Below are positions 1 to 5,773 of a stretch of 47,669 nt of DNA, piece after piece. Source of the stretch: a virus; the IMG/VR virus record IMGVR_UViG_3300045141_000134, positions 1 to 47,669 of that record; one strand, written 5' to 3'. The notes beneath the pieces are model-generated. The model saw only the letters and a program-made list of their open reading frames with translations. It was not told where the DNA came from and made no database searches. Numbering within the stretch: position 1 is the first letter of the stretch; the number at the start of each line of letters is the position of its first letter. The translations under genes were made by a program, and so were the position numbers.

Positions 1-127
1 ACTCGGCGGCGTACTCGGCGGCGTACTCGGCGGCGTACTCGGCGGACTCGGCGGCGTCCTCGGCGTCCTCGGCGGCGTACTCGGCGTACTCGGCGGCGTC
101 CTCGGCGGCGTACTCGGCGGCGTGGGA
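1..127. repeat. terminal direct repeat (circular overlap)
   Basis: The first 127 bases are identical to bases 47543-47669. The overlap lies inside the tandem-repeat tail of one coding sequence and ends in non-repetitive sequence (GCGTGGGA). The reading frame continues unbroken across the join to a stop at 165-167. This is best explained as the overlap of a circular assembly graph. A true terminal repeat is possible but 127 is also a common assembler k-mer size. Confidence 0.9.
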
Positions 128-167
128 CGGGGCGCTCGAACTGCTCGACGCCGTTCTGTCACTGTGA
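1..167 (+). CDS. C-terminal part of the Ser-Ala-Ala-Tyr repeat protein (continues from 47098)
   Basis: This is the end of the gene that starts at 47098; joined over the circle it encodes 203 residues. The codon frame here has codons starting at positions 3, 6, 9 and so on. It reads repeats of Ser-Ala-Ala-Tyr and Ser-Ala-Ala-Ser, then a short non-repetitive end WDGALELLDAVLSL and TGA at 165-167. That ending resembles the close of a widespread phage/actinobacterial protein family of unknown function whose tails are Ala/Ser repeats. The next tiny reading frame starts in a GTGA overlap with this stop. Confidence 0.85.
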   Translation, partial: SAAYSAAYSAAYSADSAASSASSAAYSAYSAASSAAYSAAWDGALELLDAVLSL

Positions 168-232
168 GCTTCATTCCGCTCGGCCTCGCGATGGCCGTAT
201 TCGTCGGCTCGTTCTGCTTCAAGTCCCGCTAG
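164..232 (+). CDS. possible 22-residue hydrophobic peptide
   Basis: A GTG start overlaps the preceding stop as GTGA, and the frame runs 22 codons to TAG at 230-232. The peptide (MSFIPLGLAMAVFVGSFC then FKSR) is one hydrophobic stretch with a basic end, like other tiny membrane peptides coupled by GTGA elsewhere here (5684-5773). No clear ribosome site is visible, so it would rely on translational coupling. Function unknown. Confidence 0.35.
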   Translation: MSFIPLGLAMAVFVGSFCFKSR

Positions 233-240
233 CTCGTCTC

Positions 241-330
241 TCCCGTAAGGTCAGCAGCGATGTCTGCGCCGTTACAAGGCTAGGGCATCCCGCGCTAAAC
301 GCGCGGCCGGTTCGAGTCCGGGCACGGGGG
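241..330 (+). other. tRNA-like sequence, probably degenerate
   Basis: Bases 241-247 (TCCCGTA) can pair with 323-329 (CACGGGG) as an acceptor stem with one mismatch. Bases 307-321 form a good T-arm (CCGG, loop TTCGAGT, CCGG). Between them are a hairpin CCGCG-CTAAACG-CGCGG at 290-306 and a weak GCC-GTTACAA-GGC hairpin whose loop would give anticodon TAC. I cannot find a proper D-arm with GG in the loop, and the anticodon stem is short. It may be a decayed or unusual class II tRNA, or a tRNA-like structure at the edge of the HNH gene. Confidence 0.3.
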
Positions 331-332
331 AT

Positions 333-734
333 TTGAATACCGCTACCCTCGAACGCTTCAACGCGAAACACGTACTAGCTCCGGTAACGGGCTGTTGGCT
401 GTGGGTGGCCCACGTTGACCGGAAAGGTTACGGCAGATTCTCTAACCAATTCCGCCGTATCGAGTACGCTCACCGCGCCAGCTACACGCACTTCGTTGGC
501 CCAATCGCGCCGGGCTTAACGCTGGATCACTTGTGTCGGCAGCGCAACTGCGTTAACCCGCAACACCTAGAGCCTGTGACTCGCGCCGAGAACGTCAAAC
601 GCGGAGCGAGAGCGACGGATACGCACTGCCAACGCGGCCATAAGTTTACGCCCAAGAATACGTATAGGTGGCGGGGCGATGGTCGGCGTCGATGTCGCGC
701 GTGTAACACGCTCATGGCGCAACTACGTAAGTAG
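333..734 (+). CDS. HNH endonuclease (HNH_3 type)
   Basis: This 133-residue protein has the layout of phage free-standing HNH endonucleases. An N-terminal GCWLWVAHVDRKGYGRF block is followed by the DHLCRQRNCVNPQHLEPVT motif, where the HNH His and Asn residues and cysteines sit. A C-terminal zinc-ribbon-like part (CQRGH, CRACN) completes it. Such enzymes nick or cut DNA and often spread by homing. The start is taken as TTG at 333, just after GGGGG; no better start is visible and the frame is open upstream. It lies directly against the tRNA-like sequence, which suggests a mobile insertion. It is followed by a 140-base gap with a strong hairpin. Confidence 0.85.
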   Translation: MNTATLERFNAKHVLAPVTGCWLWVAHVDRKGYGRFSNQFRRIEYAHRASYTHFVGPIAPGLTLDHLCRQRNCVNPQHLEPVTRAENVKRGARATDTHCQRGHKFTPKNTYRWRGDGRRRCRACNTLMAQLRK

Positions 735-797
735 CGCCCACCCCCTTTGCGCGCTGCACGTCATGCGCGCACGTCAGCGACCCTGGCGGGCGCTGAT

Positions 798-834
798 GTC
801 CAAGGCTCTGCCTCTGCGGTGCGGAGCCTTGGAC
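798..834. promoter_or_regulatory. 11-bp perfect inverted repeat before the flavoprotein operon
   Basis: GTCCAAGGCTC (798-808) and GAGCCTTGGAC (824-834) form an 11-bp stem with a 15-base loop. There is no T-run after it, so it is not a standard terminator. It sits 40 bases upstream of the GTG at 875 and could be an operator or an mRNA leader structure. The remainder of 735-874 shows nothing else except the repeated leader at 854-869. Confidence 0.55.
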
Positions 835-853
835 ACGAACGCCCGTCACTTAT

Positions 854-869
854 CCCGCCAGAAGGAGGA
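854..869 (+). repeat. start-associated leader repeat CCCGCCAGAAGGAGGA (first of seven)
   Basis: The same leader, CCCGCCAG(A/G) followed by an A/G-rich ribosome site, precedes starts at 875, 2162 (copy at 2141-2156), 3489 (3466-3479), 45827 (45811-45823), 46116 (46095-46109) and 46686 (46662-46676). A variant, CCCGCCAATGGAGGAGG at 47071-47087, precedes 47098. It occurs only in the early accessory arm of the circle. The conserved part extends about eight bases beyond the Shine-Dalgarno sequence itself. Confidence 0.8.
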
Positions 870-874
870 CATCC

Positions 875-1087
875 GTGCTTCACATCGACGAGAACGTCAC
901 CATCACAACGCCTTGGGCCGACGATGAGGACAGCCCCGTGCTCGACAACTTCGAGGCGCACGTCGATATCCGCGACGAGAACGCGCTCCGCGCTTGCACC
1001 GTGATCGTGCGCACCGTAGGCGACACCGTTCAGATCGAGGTTCAGCGGATCGAGAACGATCCCCGCGTGGAGTTCATCCTCCCGTGA
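875..1087 (+). CDS. small acidic protein of unknown function
   Basis: This 70-residue acidic protein starts with GTG behind the leader CCCGCCAGAAGGAGGA. I do not recognise a family. It contains no cysteine pair or membrane segment. Its second half reads like a small beta sheet (alternating CTVIVRTVGDTVQIEVQRI). Its stop overlaps the GTG of the flavoprotein gene as GTGA, so the two are translationally coupled and may work together. Confidence 0.75.
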   Translation: MLHIDENVTITTPWADDEDSPVLDNFEAHVDIRDENALRACTVIVRTVGDTVQIEVQRIENDPRVEFILP

Positions 1088-2178
1088 CCTGCCTCGACTG
1101 TCCGGGGGATCACGTCTGCGACCTGCTGATCGTAGGCGCAGGCCCCGCCGGTCTAGCGGCCGCGGTCAACGCGGCCAGTGAGGGACTCTCCGTCATCGTG
1201 CTGGAACGCGCGCACGTCGGCGGTCAGGCTTCGAGCTCGTCGCACATCGAGAACTACCTCGGGTTCGCGCAAGGACTCACCGGAGCCGAGCTGGCCGAGG
1301 CAGCACGCGAGCAGGCGCTTAAGTTCGGCGCGCTCATCCACGCGGGGGCGCACATCATCGACCTGCGCCCCGACGAGTACGGGAACCAACAGGCGCTCTG
1401 CGAGAACGGCACCGTCTATCGGTGCGCGTCGGCGCTCATCGCGTCAGGTGTCACCTACCGACGCTTGGACGTTCCCGGCATCGAAGGGCTCGTCGGGCGG
1501 GGCGTCGAGTACGGAGCCTCCCCGAGCACGGCTGAGGACTACCGGGACCGCCGGGTGTTCTTGGTCGGCGGTGCGAACAGCGCAGGCCAGGCCGCGATCC
1601 ACCTGGCGAAGCACGGAGCCGACGTACAGATCTTGACGCGCTCGCCGCTCTTCAAGTCCATGTCCTTGTACCTGCTCGAGCGGATCGCCAAGTTGGACAA
1701 CATCACGGTGCGCGAAGGTGCCCGTGTCGCCGCCGTTCGCGGCGAGTATCCGCAGGAGCTGTCCACGAGGCCGGGCGCGGTCATCCCGTACCTGACCGAA
1801 CACCGCCTGTCTCACGTCACAGTCTCGGAGCCTTCGGGAGTCACGACCGAACTCGCATCGGCGCTGTTCATCTTCATCGGCGCGGAGCCTCACGTCGAAT
1901 GGGCGCAGGTGCGCACCGACCCGCGAGGCTTCATCCTCACCGGGAACGACGTTCCGTTGCTCCTGTCTGATCTAGCGGACGGCAAAGGCGAGCGCAACAT
2001 GCACAACCGCTCGTACCTCGAAACGAGTCTGCCCGGCATCTTCGCCGCGGGGGACGTTCGGTCGGGATCGGTCAAGCGCGTGTCGGCTGCTGCCGGCGAG
2101 GGCTCGATGGCCGTCTCGATGATCCACCGCTACATCTCATCCCGCCAGAAGGAGGAACCGCATGTCCACGTCAGTTGA
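1084..2178 (+). CDS. thioredoxin-reductase-like flavoprotein lacking the CxxC redox centre
   Basis: This 364-residue protein has the two-domain pyridine nucleotide-disulfide oxidoreductase fold. The FAD motif GAGPAG is at residues 18-23, the NADPH motif VGGANSAGQA lies in the middle, and LPGIFAAGDVRSGSVKRV with AAAGEGSMAV forms the C-terminal FAD contact. Where thioredoxin reductases carry CATC after the GRGV motif, this protein has GASP (residues 144-147). The redox disulfide is therefore missing. The same absence is known in an actinobacterial group of TrxR-like proteins, and SMSLYLLERI plus FIFIGAEPHVEW fit that group. The N-terminus has cysteines 3, 6 and 12. The start is GTG in a GTGA overlap; the last 17 bases overlap the next gene. 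An NAD(P)H oxidoreductase with an unknown acceptor is likely. Confidence 0.85.
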   Translation: MTCLDCPGDHVCDLLIVGAGPAGLAAAVNAASEGLSVIVLERAHVGGQASSSSHIENYLGFAQGLTGAELAEAAREQALKFGALIHAGAHIIDLRPDEYGNQQALCENGTVYRCASALIASGVTYRRLDVPGIEGLVGRGVEYGASPSTAEDYRDRRVFLVGGANSAGQAAIHLAKHGADVQILTRSPLFKSMSLYLLERIAKLDNITVREGARVAAVRGEYPQELSTRPGAVIPYLTEHRLSHVTVSEPSGVTTELASALFIFIGAEPHVEWAQVRTDPRGFILTGNDVPLLLSDLADGKGERNMHNRSYLETSLPGIFAAGDVRSGSVKRVSAAAGEGSMAVSMIHRYISSRQKEEPHVHVS

Positions 2179-2401
2179 GGAGATCGAGGCGAACATCGCC
2201 GTGCTCGCCGAGAAGGAGGCACGACTCGACAGGCGCATCCGCGCAACACAGGCCGTGGCCGAGGGCAATCTGGCCGCGCTCCGTGACCTGCTCGACGACG
2301 CGAACGGAGCGTTCCTGGAGTACCTCAAGTTCCGCTCGTGGGGCGACCCGATCCATCACGTCCCGACGTTCACCGCCGAGTACCTTCTCGGCCGTCGCTG
2401 A
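2162..2401 (+). CDS. coiled-coil protein of unknown function
   Basis: The 79-residue product starts at ATG behind the repeated leader (2141-2156), which lies inside the end of the flavoprotein gene. The first 50 residues are a charged heptad-like helix (EEIEANIAVLAEKEARLDRR and onward), typical of a short coiled coil. The C-terminal part is not recognisable. Its stop overlaps the next ATG (TGATG), so it belongs to the same coupled operon. Confidence 0.75.
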   Translation: MSTSVEEIEANIAVLAEKEARLDRRIRATQAVAEGNLAALRDLLDDANGAFLEYLKFRSWGDPIHHVPTFTAEYLLGRR

Positions 2402-2529
2402 TGGCGCGCCTCTACATCGTGAACGGGCGGGTCGTGGACTATGACCCGCTGCCCTACCAACTCGTGGGTGCCGCAGTCTTGTTGGTTTTGCTCGGCACAG
2501 GTTTGGCGCTGATAGCGATACTGACATGA
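2401..2529 (+). CDS. small single-span membrane protein
   Basis: This 42-residue protein starts at ATG overlapping the upstream TGA. After a polar N-terminus (MARLYIVNGRVVDYDPLPYQ) it has one long hydrophobic span (LVGAAVLLVLLGTGLALIAI). Orientation N-in or N-out is not obvious. Its stop overlaps the next gene as ATGA. Its operon position beside a flavoprotein leaves open a role as a membrane partner, but nothing in the sequence proves this. Confidence 0.7.
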   Translation: MARLYIVNGRVVDYDPLPYQLVGAAVLLVLLGTGLALIAILT

Positions 2530-2807
2530 CTACGGCAACGCGCAGGCGGAAGAAGATCGCCCGCGCGGCACCCGCGCTAGGAAAAGACTCCTGGCAGATC
2601 CTCAACGCGAAGGGCGAGATCCTTCGCGACCTCCCCTACGGCGAGAGTTGTACGCTCGCCACAGCGTTCACCGTCATTCAGCACGTCGAACCGAAAGGCA
2701 CGAAGGTGGAGTTGACTGTTCGTCTCAAGGCTCTGTTCGGTGAGCCCGACGACTTGTTCCGAGTCGTCCGCGAGGAGGACGGCTCGGTCAACTCCCATCG
2801 ACTCTAG
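2526..2807 (+). CDS. hypothetical protein
   Basis: The 93-residue protein begins at ATG in an ATGA overlap. The N-terminus is strongly basic (TTATRRRKKIARAAPALGK), as in DNA- or RNA-binding proteins. The rest contains a WQILNAKGEILRDLPYG segment and no motif I recognise. It is the last gene of the 875-2807 operon. Confidence 0.7.
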   Translation: MTTATRRRKKIARAAPALGKDSWQILNAKGEILRDLPYGESCTLATAFTVIQHVEPKGTKVELTVRLKALFGEPDDLFRVVREEDGSVNSHRL

Positions 2808-3160
2808 GTTGTCGTACGACCCGCGCCGGGAGGCGCTAGTCCGTCTTGCGCAAGCCTGACGGGTGAGGGGTTAACGACCGGGGAGTGGCGGCGCGCCCGT
2901 TATCAGCGCCGCCAGAAAACCAACAGTGAAAGACCTCCCTGTAGATGCCCCACCTACGCATCCATAGAAGGGTCTTGACCTAGCGCACGTTCGCCCGGCA
3001 AAACAAGACCGGGAAGCAGCGCGGTCAGGGTCGCGTGAGCAAGCGACGAGAACCGTACTGCGTAGCTAGGACAAAGACCGTCCGTGTGTACGCGAGTTCT
3101 CTTTGCGCCCTTGCGCGTCCTGACCATCGGACACGCCGGGGCGCTTTCGCGTTTCTGGAC
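2808..3160. other. intergenic region with alternative hairpins
   Basis: No gene is visible. GGCGGCGC (2887-2894) pairs with GCGCCGCC (2906-2913). Further on, AAGACC (2930-2935) and CAAGACC (3004-3010) can each pair with GGTCTTG (2971-2977). The two stems exclude one another, as in an attenuator or switch. A smaller hairpin GATGC/GCATC (2944-2948, 2958-2962) sits inside the first alternative. Plus-strand transcripts leaving the flavoprotein operon and minus-strand transcripts from 3367 would both cross it. Confidence 0.5.
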
Positions 3161-3367
3161 CTAGCTACGTGAGCCTCGACGCTCAGGCCGTGTCTCGACT
3201 TCTTCGGCCTTGAACGTCTTGGCGAGCTTCTCGGCCTCCGCTTGTGTGAGGTCGAGGCGCATGTCAACGCGCTTTGGATCGTTCCACATGATCCGGACAC
3301 GCGCGCCCGTCTCGGGCGCTATCACGTCGCCGGACATGCTCGATACAAGAACTTTCTGAACGGGCAT
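3161..3367 (-). CDS. small hypothetical protein, lone minus-strand gene in the early arm
   Basis: The 68-residue product starts at ATG (3367) behind AAAGGA at good spacing. The sequence MPVQKVLVSSMSGDVIAPETG suggests a short beta strand pair, and the second half is helical (LTQAEAEKLAKTFKAEEVET). No family is recognised. It is transcribed against its neighbours and faces 3489 divergently, so 3368-3488 should hold promoters for both. A regulator or an accessory cargo gene is plausible from position only. Confidence 0.7.
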   Translation of the reverse strand: MPVQKVLVSSMSGDVIAPETGARVRIMWNDPKRVDMRLDLTQAEAEKLAKTFKAEEVETRPERRGSRS

Positions 3368-3406
3368 CTCAGGTGTTCCTTTCAGGTCTGTGGATTTCTG
3401 TCATCA

Positions 3407-3434
3407 CCGCCGCAGTTTAGTACGTGTGCGGCGG
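3407..3434. promoter_or_regulatory. 8-bp inverted repeat in divergent intergenic region
   Basis: CCGCCGCA (3407-3414) and TGCGGCGG (3427-3434) form a perfect 8-bp dyad with a 12-base spacer. It lies midway between the divergent starts at 3367 (minus) and 3489 (plus), where an operator controlling both would be expected. No clear -35/-10 pair could be assigned. Confidence 0.45.
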
Positions 3435-3488
3435 CTAGTGCAATACCTGTATTCAAGCCATTATCCCCGCCAGAGGAGGCAGTGAAAC

Positions 3489-3788
3489 GTGCCCAAAGGT
3501 CTAGTATCCGCCGCAGGAGCGGCACAGCCAATAACGGACGCTCTGTACGGAAAGGGCGGCAGAGGTCGGACAGCCGACAAGACTACCCCGGAGGACCGCC
3601 TCGCGGAGCACATCAGTGCCCGAGCGCCGCGTCGTCAGCTCGGTGGACTCAGCGTCGGGGGACAACTCCGGGGCAATCTCGGTACCCGCGGCTACGGTGC
3701 GCTGCTCGACGGCCTGGCGCGGAAGTCCCAGTCGCCGCGCAAGCCCTCTCGCCGGCCGCGTCCTGTGCGGACGAGGGGTGCCGCGTGA
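3489..3788 (+). CDS. basic hypothetical protein
   Basis: The 99-residue product starts at GTG behind a copy of the repeated leader (3466-3479). It is rich in Arg, Lys, Gly and Ala and ends in a strongly basic tail (RKSQSPRKPSRRPRPVRTR). A GLSVGGQLRGNLGTRGYG segment is glycine rich. This composition suggests nucleic acid binding, but no family is recognised. Confidence 0.6.
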   Translation: MPKGLVSAAGAAQPITDALYGKGGRGRTADKTTPEDRLAEHISARAPRRQLGGLSVGGQLRGNLGTRGYGALLDGLARKSQSPRKPSRRPRPVRTRGAA

Positions 3789-3807
3789 CTCTTGGGGGAG
3801 ACGCGGA

Positions 3808-3999
3808 ATGAGCGGACGACCCAGGTCGGCGGAAACCGACGAAATCGACTACACATCGCACCTGCTCATACAAGGCAACTCAGGCCGCTGGGATCACCCC
3901 TGGACGATGAACGAGGAGGACGCGCAGGCCGAGTACGACGAGCTTCAAGAACGGCTCGAGCGGAAGCGGCCCATCGGCTTCGCACCATGGCCCGAATGA
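3808..3999 (+). CDS. small acidic hypothetical protein
   Basis: This 63-residue protein starts at ATG after GGGGGAGA. It has an acidic central helix (NEEDAQAEYDELQERLERK), and no motif is recognised. It is the last gene before a 190-base regulatory stretch. Confidence 0.6.
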   Translation: MSGRPRSAETDEIDYTSHLLIQGNSGRWDHPWTMNEEDAQAEYDELQERLERKRPIGFAPWPE

Positions 4000-4010
4000 C
4001 CCCTCGCGCG

Positions 4011-4031
4011 TATAGGTACTTCTTACCTATA
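4011..4031. promoter_or_regulatory. perfect 8-bp palindromic operator candidate
   Basis: TATAGGTA (4011-4018) and TACCTATA (4024-4031) are perfect inverted half-sites separated by five bases. The 21-base size and AT-rich character in a GC-rich genome suit a dimeric repressor site. It lies 155 bases upstream of the sigma-like gene. Confidence 0.5.
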
Positions 4032-4047
4032 GGGGATGAACGTATTG

Positions 4048-4077
4048 GCAGGGCCTGCTTTAGCAGGCTAGCCCTGC
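4048..4077. promoter_or_regulatory. strong stem-loop upstream of the sigma-like gene
   Basis: GCAGGGC (4048-4054) pairs with GCCCTGC (4071-4077), and an inner CTGC/GCAG stem closes on TTTA. The stem is interrupted only by GCTA. No T-run follows on the plus strand. It could be a weak terminator for the 3489-3999 genes or a leader structure for the operon at 4186. Confidence 0.45.
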
Positions 4078-4126
4078 TCTAGGAAGTATTAGCCAGCGGC
4101 GCTTCGGGCAGAGCCCGCGCCGCGAC

Positions 4127-4134
4127 CTGTACAG
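4127..4134. promoter_or_regulatory. CTGTACAG palindrome
   Basis: This 8-bp palindrome is also found at 20874-20881, at the integrase promoter, and at 45578-45585, in the spacer of the early promoter. All three copies are intergenic. Here it lies 52 bases upstream of the start of the sigma-like gene. It is a candidate operator shared by the lysogeny regulator. Confidence 0.35.
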
Positions 4135-4185
4135 GCCCTGTAACAGAACCGGGCCTCAAACGGTATACCCCATGAGGAGGAGAAT

Positions 4186-4653
4186 CTGACCGACGATCTT
4201 GGCGCGCTGTTCGAGCGCGCCGCCAGGCAGGCCCAACGCATCCTCGGTGATCGCTTCACCGCCGAGGACGTGGCCGCCGAAAGCGTCTCACGCATCATCG
4301 CAGGGAGCGACCCGGAACACTTGGGCCTCGTCGTGAACGGACTCGCCATCGACGAGTACCGGAGGCGGGGGAGAGAGATCCCCGCTGGTCTAGCTCGTGA
4401 CTTGGACGACCTGCTCGAGTACGACCAGCTTCCGCGGGTCATGCCTTTCACAGCCGACACGGACGAGTTCCGTACGGGGTTCGATCTCGCGCTGCGCGAC
4501 GTGCCTGACGACGAGCGTGACGCCTACATCCTCACCGATCTGCGCGGCCTCACCACGCGCGAAGCGTCCGGCGTGCTTGACACGTCGCACGTCACCGTCC
4601 ACCGCCGCGCAGAGGCCGCGCGGACATTCATTCGAGAGGGGCTGACGACTTGA
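4186..4653 (+). CDS. sigma-70-like transcription factor
   Basis: The 155-residue product resembles a small ECF-type sigma factor. The first half carries a degenerate region 2 (DRFTAEDVAAESVSRIIAGS with NGLAIDEYRRRGRE). The second half is a good region 4: LRDVPDDERDAYILTDLRGL, then TTREASGVLDTSHVTVHRRA, a helix-turn-helix that would read a -35 element. The start is CTG at 4186, placed five bases after AGGAGGAG; the first ATG (4270) would delete much of region 2. It is the first gene of the long replication operon, so it may redirect host RNA polymerase. The weak region 2 leaves open an anti-sigma or adaptor role. Confidence 0.7.
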   Translation: MTDDLGALFERAARQAQRILGDRFTAEDVAAESVSRIIAGSDPEHLGLVVNGLAIDEYRRRGREIPAGLARDLDDLLEYDQLPRVMPFTADTDEFRTGFDLALRDVPDDERDAYILTDLRGLTTREASGVLDTSHVTVHRRAEAARTFIREGLTT

Positions 4654-4952
4654 GCGATTTCAAGACAGGCGACCGCGTCCGCGTAGTCACGACCGACACG
4701 TACAACGGCAAAACGGGGACGATCAAGCAGTTCAGCAACGCCTACACCGCGTGTCTCGTGGCGCTCGACGGGGACGACTTCCCCGCGCGGTACTTCGACC
4801 TGGAAGAGTTGGTTCGCGACACGCCCGCGTTCATCAAGGTCGAGACGTACAAGTCGATCTGGCTCAGCTTCCCCGGCGAGAGCGTCGGGCGCAAGCTGTC
4901 CGTCGAGGACGCGACCACGCTGCTGCGGCAGCTAGACGAGGCGCTTTCTTGA
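4650..4952 (+). CDS. KOW-like small protein
   Basis: This 100-residue protein starts at TTG in a TTGA overlap with the sigma-like gene. Residues 4-50 (FKTGDRVRVVTTDTYNGKTG and onward) have the pattern of a KOW/SH3-like barrel, as in ribosomal L24 and NusG ends. The C-terminal half has a FIKVETYKSIWLSFPGES segment and an acidic tail. Direct coupling to a sigma-like factor hints at a role in transcription, but this is inference. Confidence 0.65.
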   Translation: MSDFKTGDRVRVVTTDTYNGKTGTIKQFSNAYTACLVALDGDDFPARYFDLEELVRDTPAFIKVETYKSIWLSFPGESVGRKLSVEDATTLLRQLDEALS

Positions 4953-5683
4953 AAATATGGGGCTACTACGCCTGGGGACTTCTAGGCGTAGCACTGACTC
5001 TCGCGTTGGTCTTTGGTACGGGGGCGACGTTCAAGTCCTCGTCGGTATCGAGCGCGCAGACGATCTATGTCCGCAACCTCTCCACGTACGTGTCCGACTC
5101 CGTCGTGAAGAACGACATCCCGGCCTTCCAGGCTGCGACCTCGCAGGACTTCGCGCCCATCTGGAAGGCGGACGCGAAGCTCGTGTTCATCGGCCAGGAC
5201 GCCGCGCCTCGCGGCGCAATCGTGATGACCCTGAAGGACAAGTCCGACGTGCAGAACGCCCTCGCCTATCACGAGATCACGGACGGCGTGCCCGACTCTC
5301 AGGTGTTCGTCGGAACGAGCCGGTACTTCAAGTACGACTGGACGGTGGGCTTCACCCACGAGCTGTGGGAGATGCTCGTCAACCCCGGTCTCACACGGCT
5401 GGACGAGAACACCGACGGGCTCGGCGGCAGGATCTGGTTCGGTGAAGTAGCCGACCCGGTCGAGGCCGACAAGCTCGGCTACACGCGCCCCGGTGCGAAC
5501 GGCGACCCCGTGCTCATCAGCGACTTCATCACCGAAAAGTGGTTCGGTGCCGACACCGCGGGACCCTTCGACTTCATGAACCACGTTCAGTCCCCCGGCG
5601 TCGTCCTGCCCGGCGGTTACGCGCAGTGGTGGGACGGCACGACCTGGGTCGTCATCAACCGCGGCCGTCGCGGGATCCTCTAG
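4949..5683 (+). CDS. membrane-anchored protein with a THELWE motif
   Basis: This 244-residue protein starts at TTG overlapping the previous stop. Residues 2-22 (KIWGYYAWGLLGVALTLALV) are a signal anchor, so most of the protein is outside the membrane. The middle has TVGFTHELWEMLVNPGLTRL. The His-Glu-x-x-Glu arrangement recalls metal-binding sites of a loosely described SHE-x-x-E protein group, but a classical HExxH is absent. The last part is Trp/Gly rich (PGGYAQWWDGTTWVVINRG). It could be an envelope-acting hydrolase or an exclusion protein; I cannot decide. It sits between regulatory and recombination genes. Confidence 0.7.
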   Translation: MKIWGYYAWGLLGVALTLALVFGTGATFKSSSVSSAQTIYVRNLSTYVSDSVVKNDIPAFQAATSQDFAPIWKADAKLVFIGQDAAPRGAIVMTLKDKSDVQNALAYHEITDGVPDSQVFVGTSRYFKYDWTVGFTHELWEMLVNPGLTRLDENTDGLGGRIWFGEVADPVEADKLGYTRPGANGDPVLISDFITEKWFGADTAGPFDFMNHVQSPGVVLPGGYAQWWDGTTWVVINRGRRGIL

Positions 5684-5773
5684 GTGAAGCTCGCGCTGTG
5701 CGTGTTCGCCGGGGCGGCTGCGGCCGTCACCGGCCTCACGTTCTGGGTCGCACGCAAGATCGAGTTGCTCTGA
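5684..5773 (+). CDS. 29-residue membrane peptide
   Basis: A GTG start follows the TAG of the previous gene directly. The product MKLALCVFAGAAAAVTGLTF then WVARKIELL is a single hydrophobic helix with basic flanks. Its stop overlaps the start of the exonuclease gene as CTGA. It lies beside another membrane-anchored protein and may assist it. Confidence 0.5.
   Translation: MKLALCVFAGAAAAVTGLTFWVARKIELL

Noticed and set aside
3025-3300. Minus-strand 91-codon frame
   Set aside because: It overlaps the better supported 3161-3367 gene in another frame and has Arg/Ser-rich noise composition.
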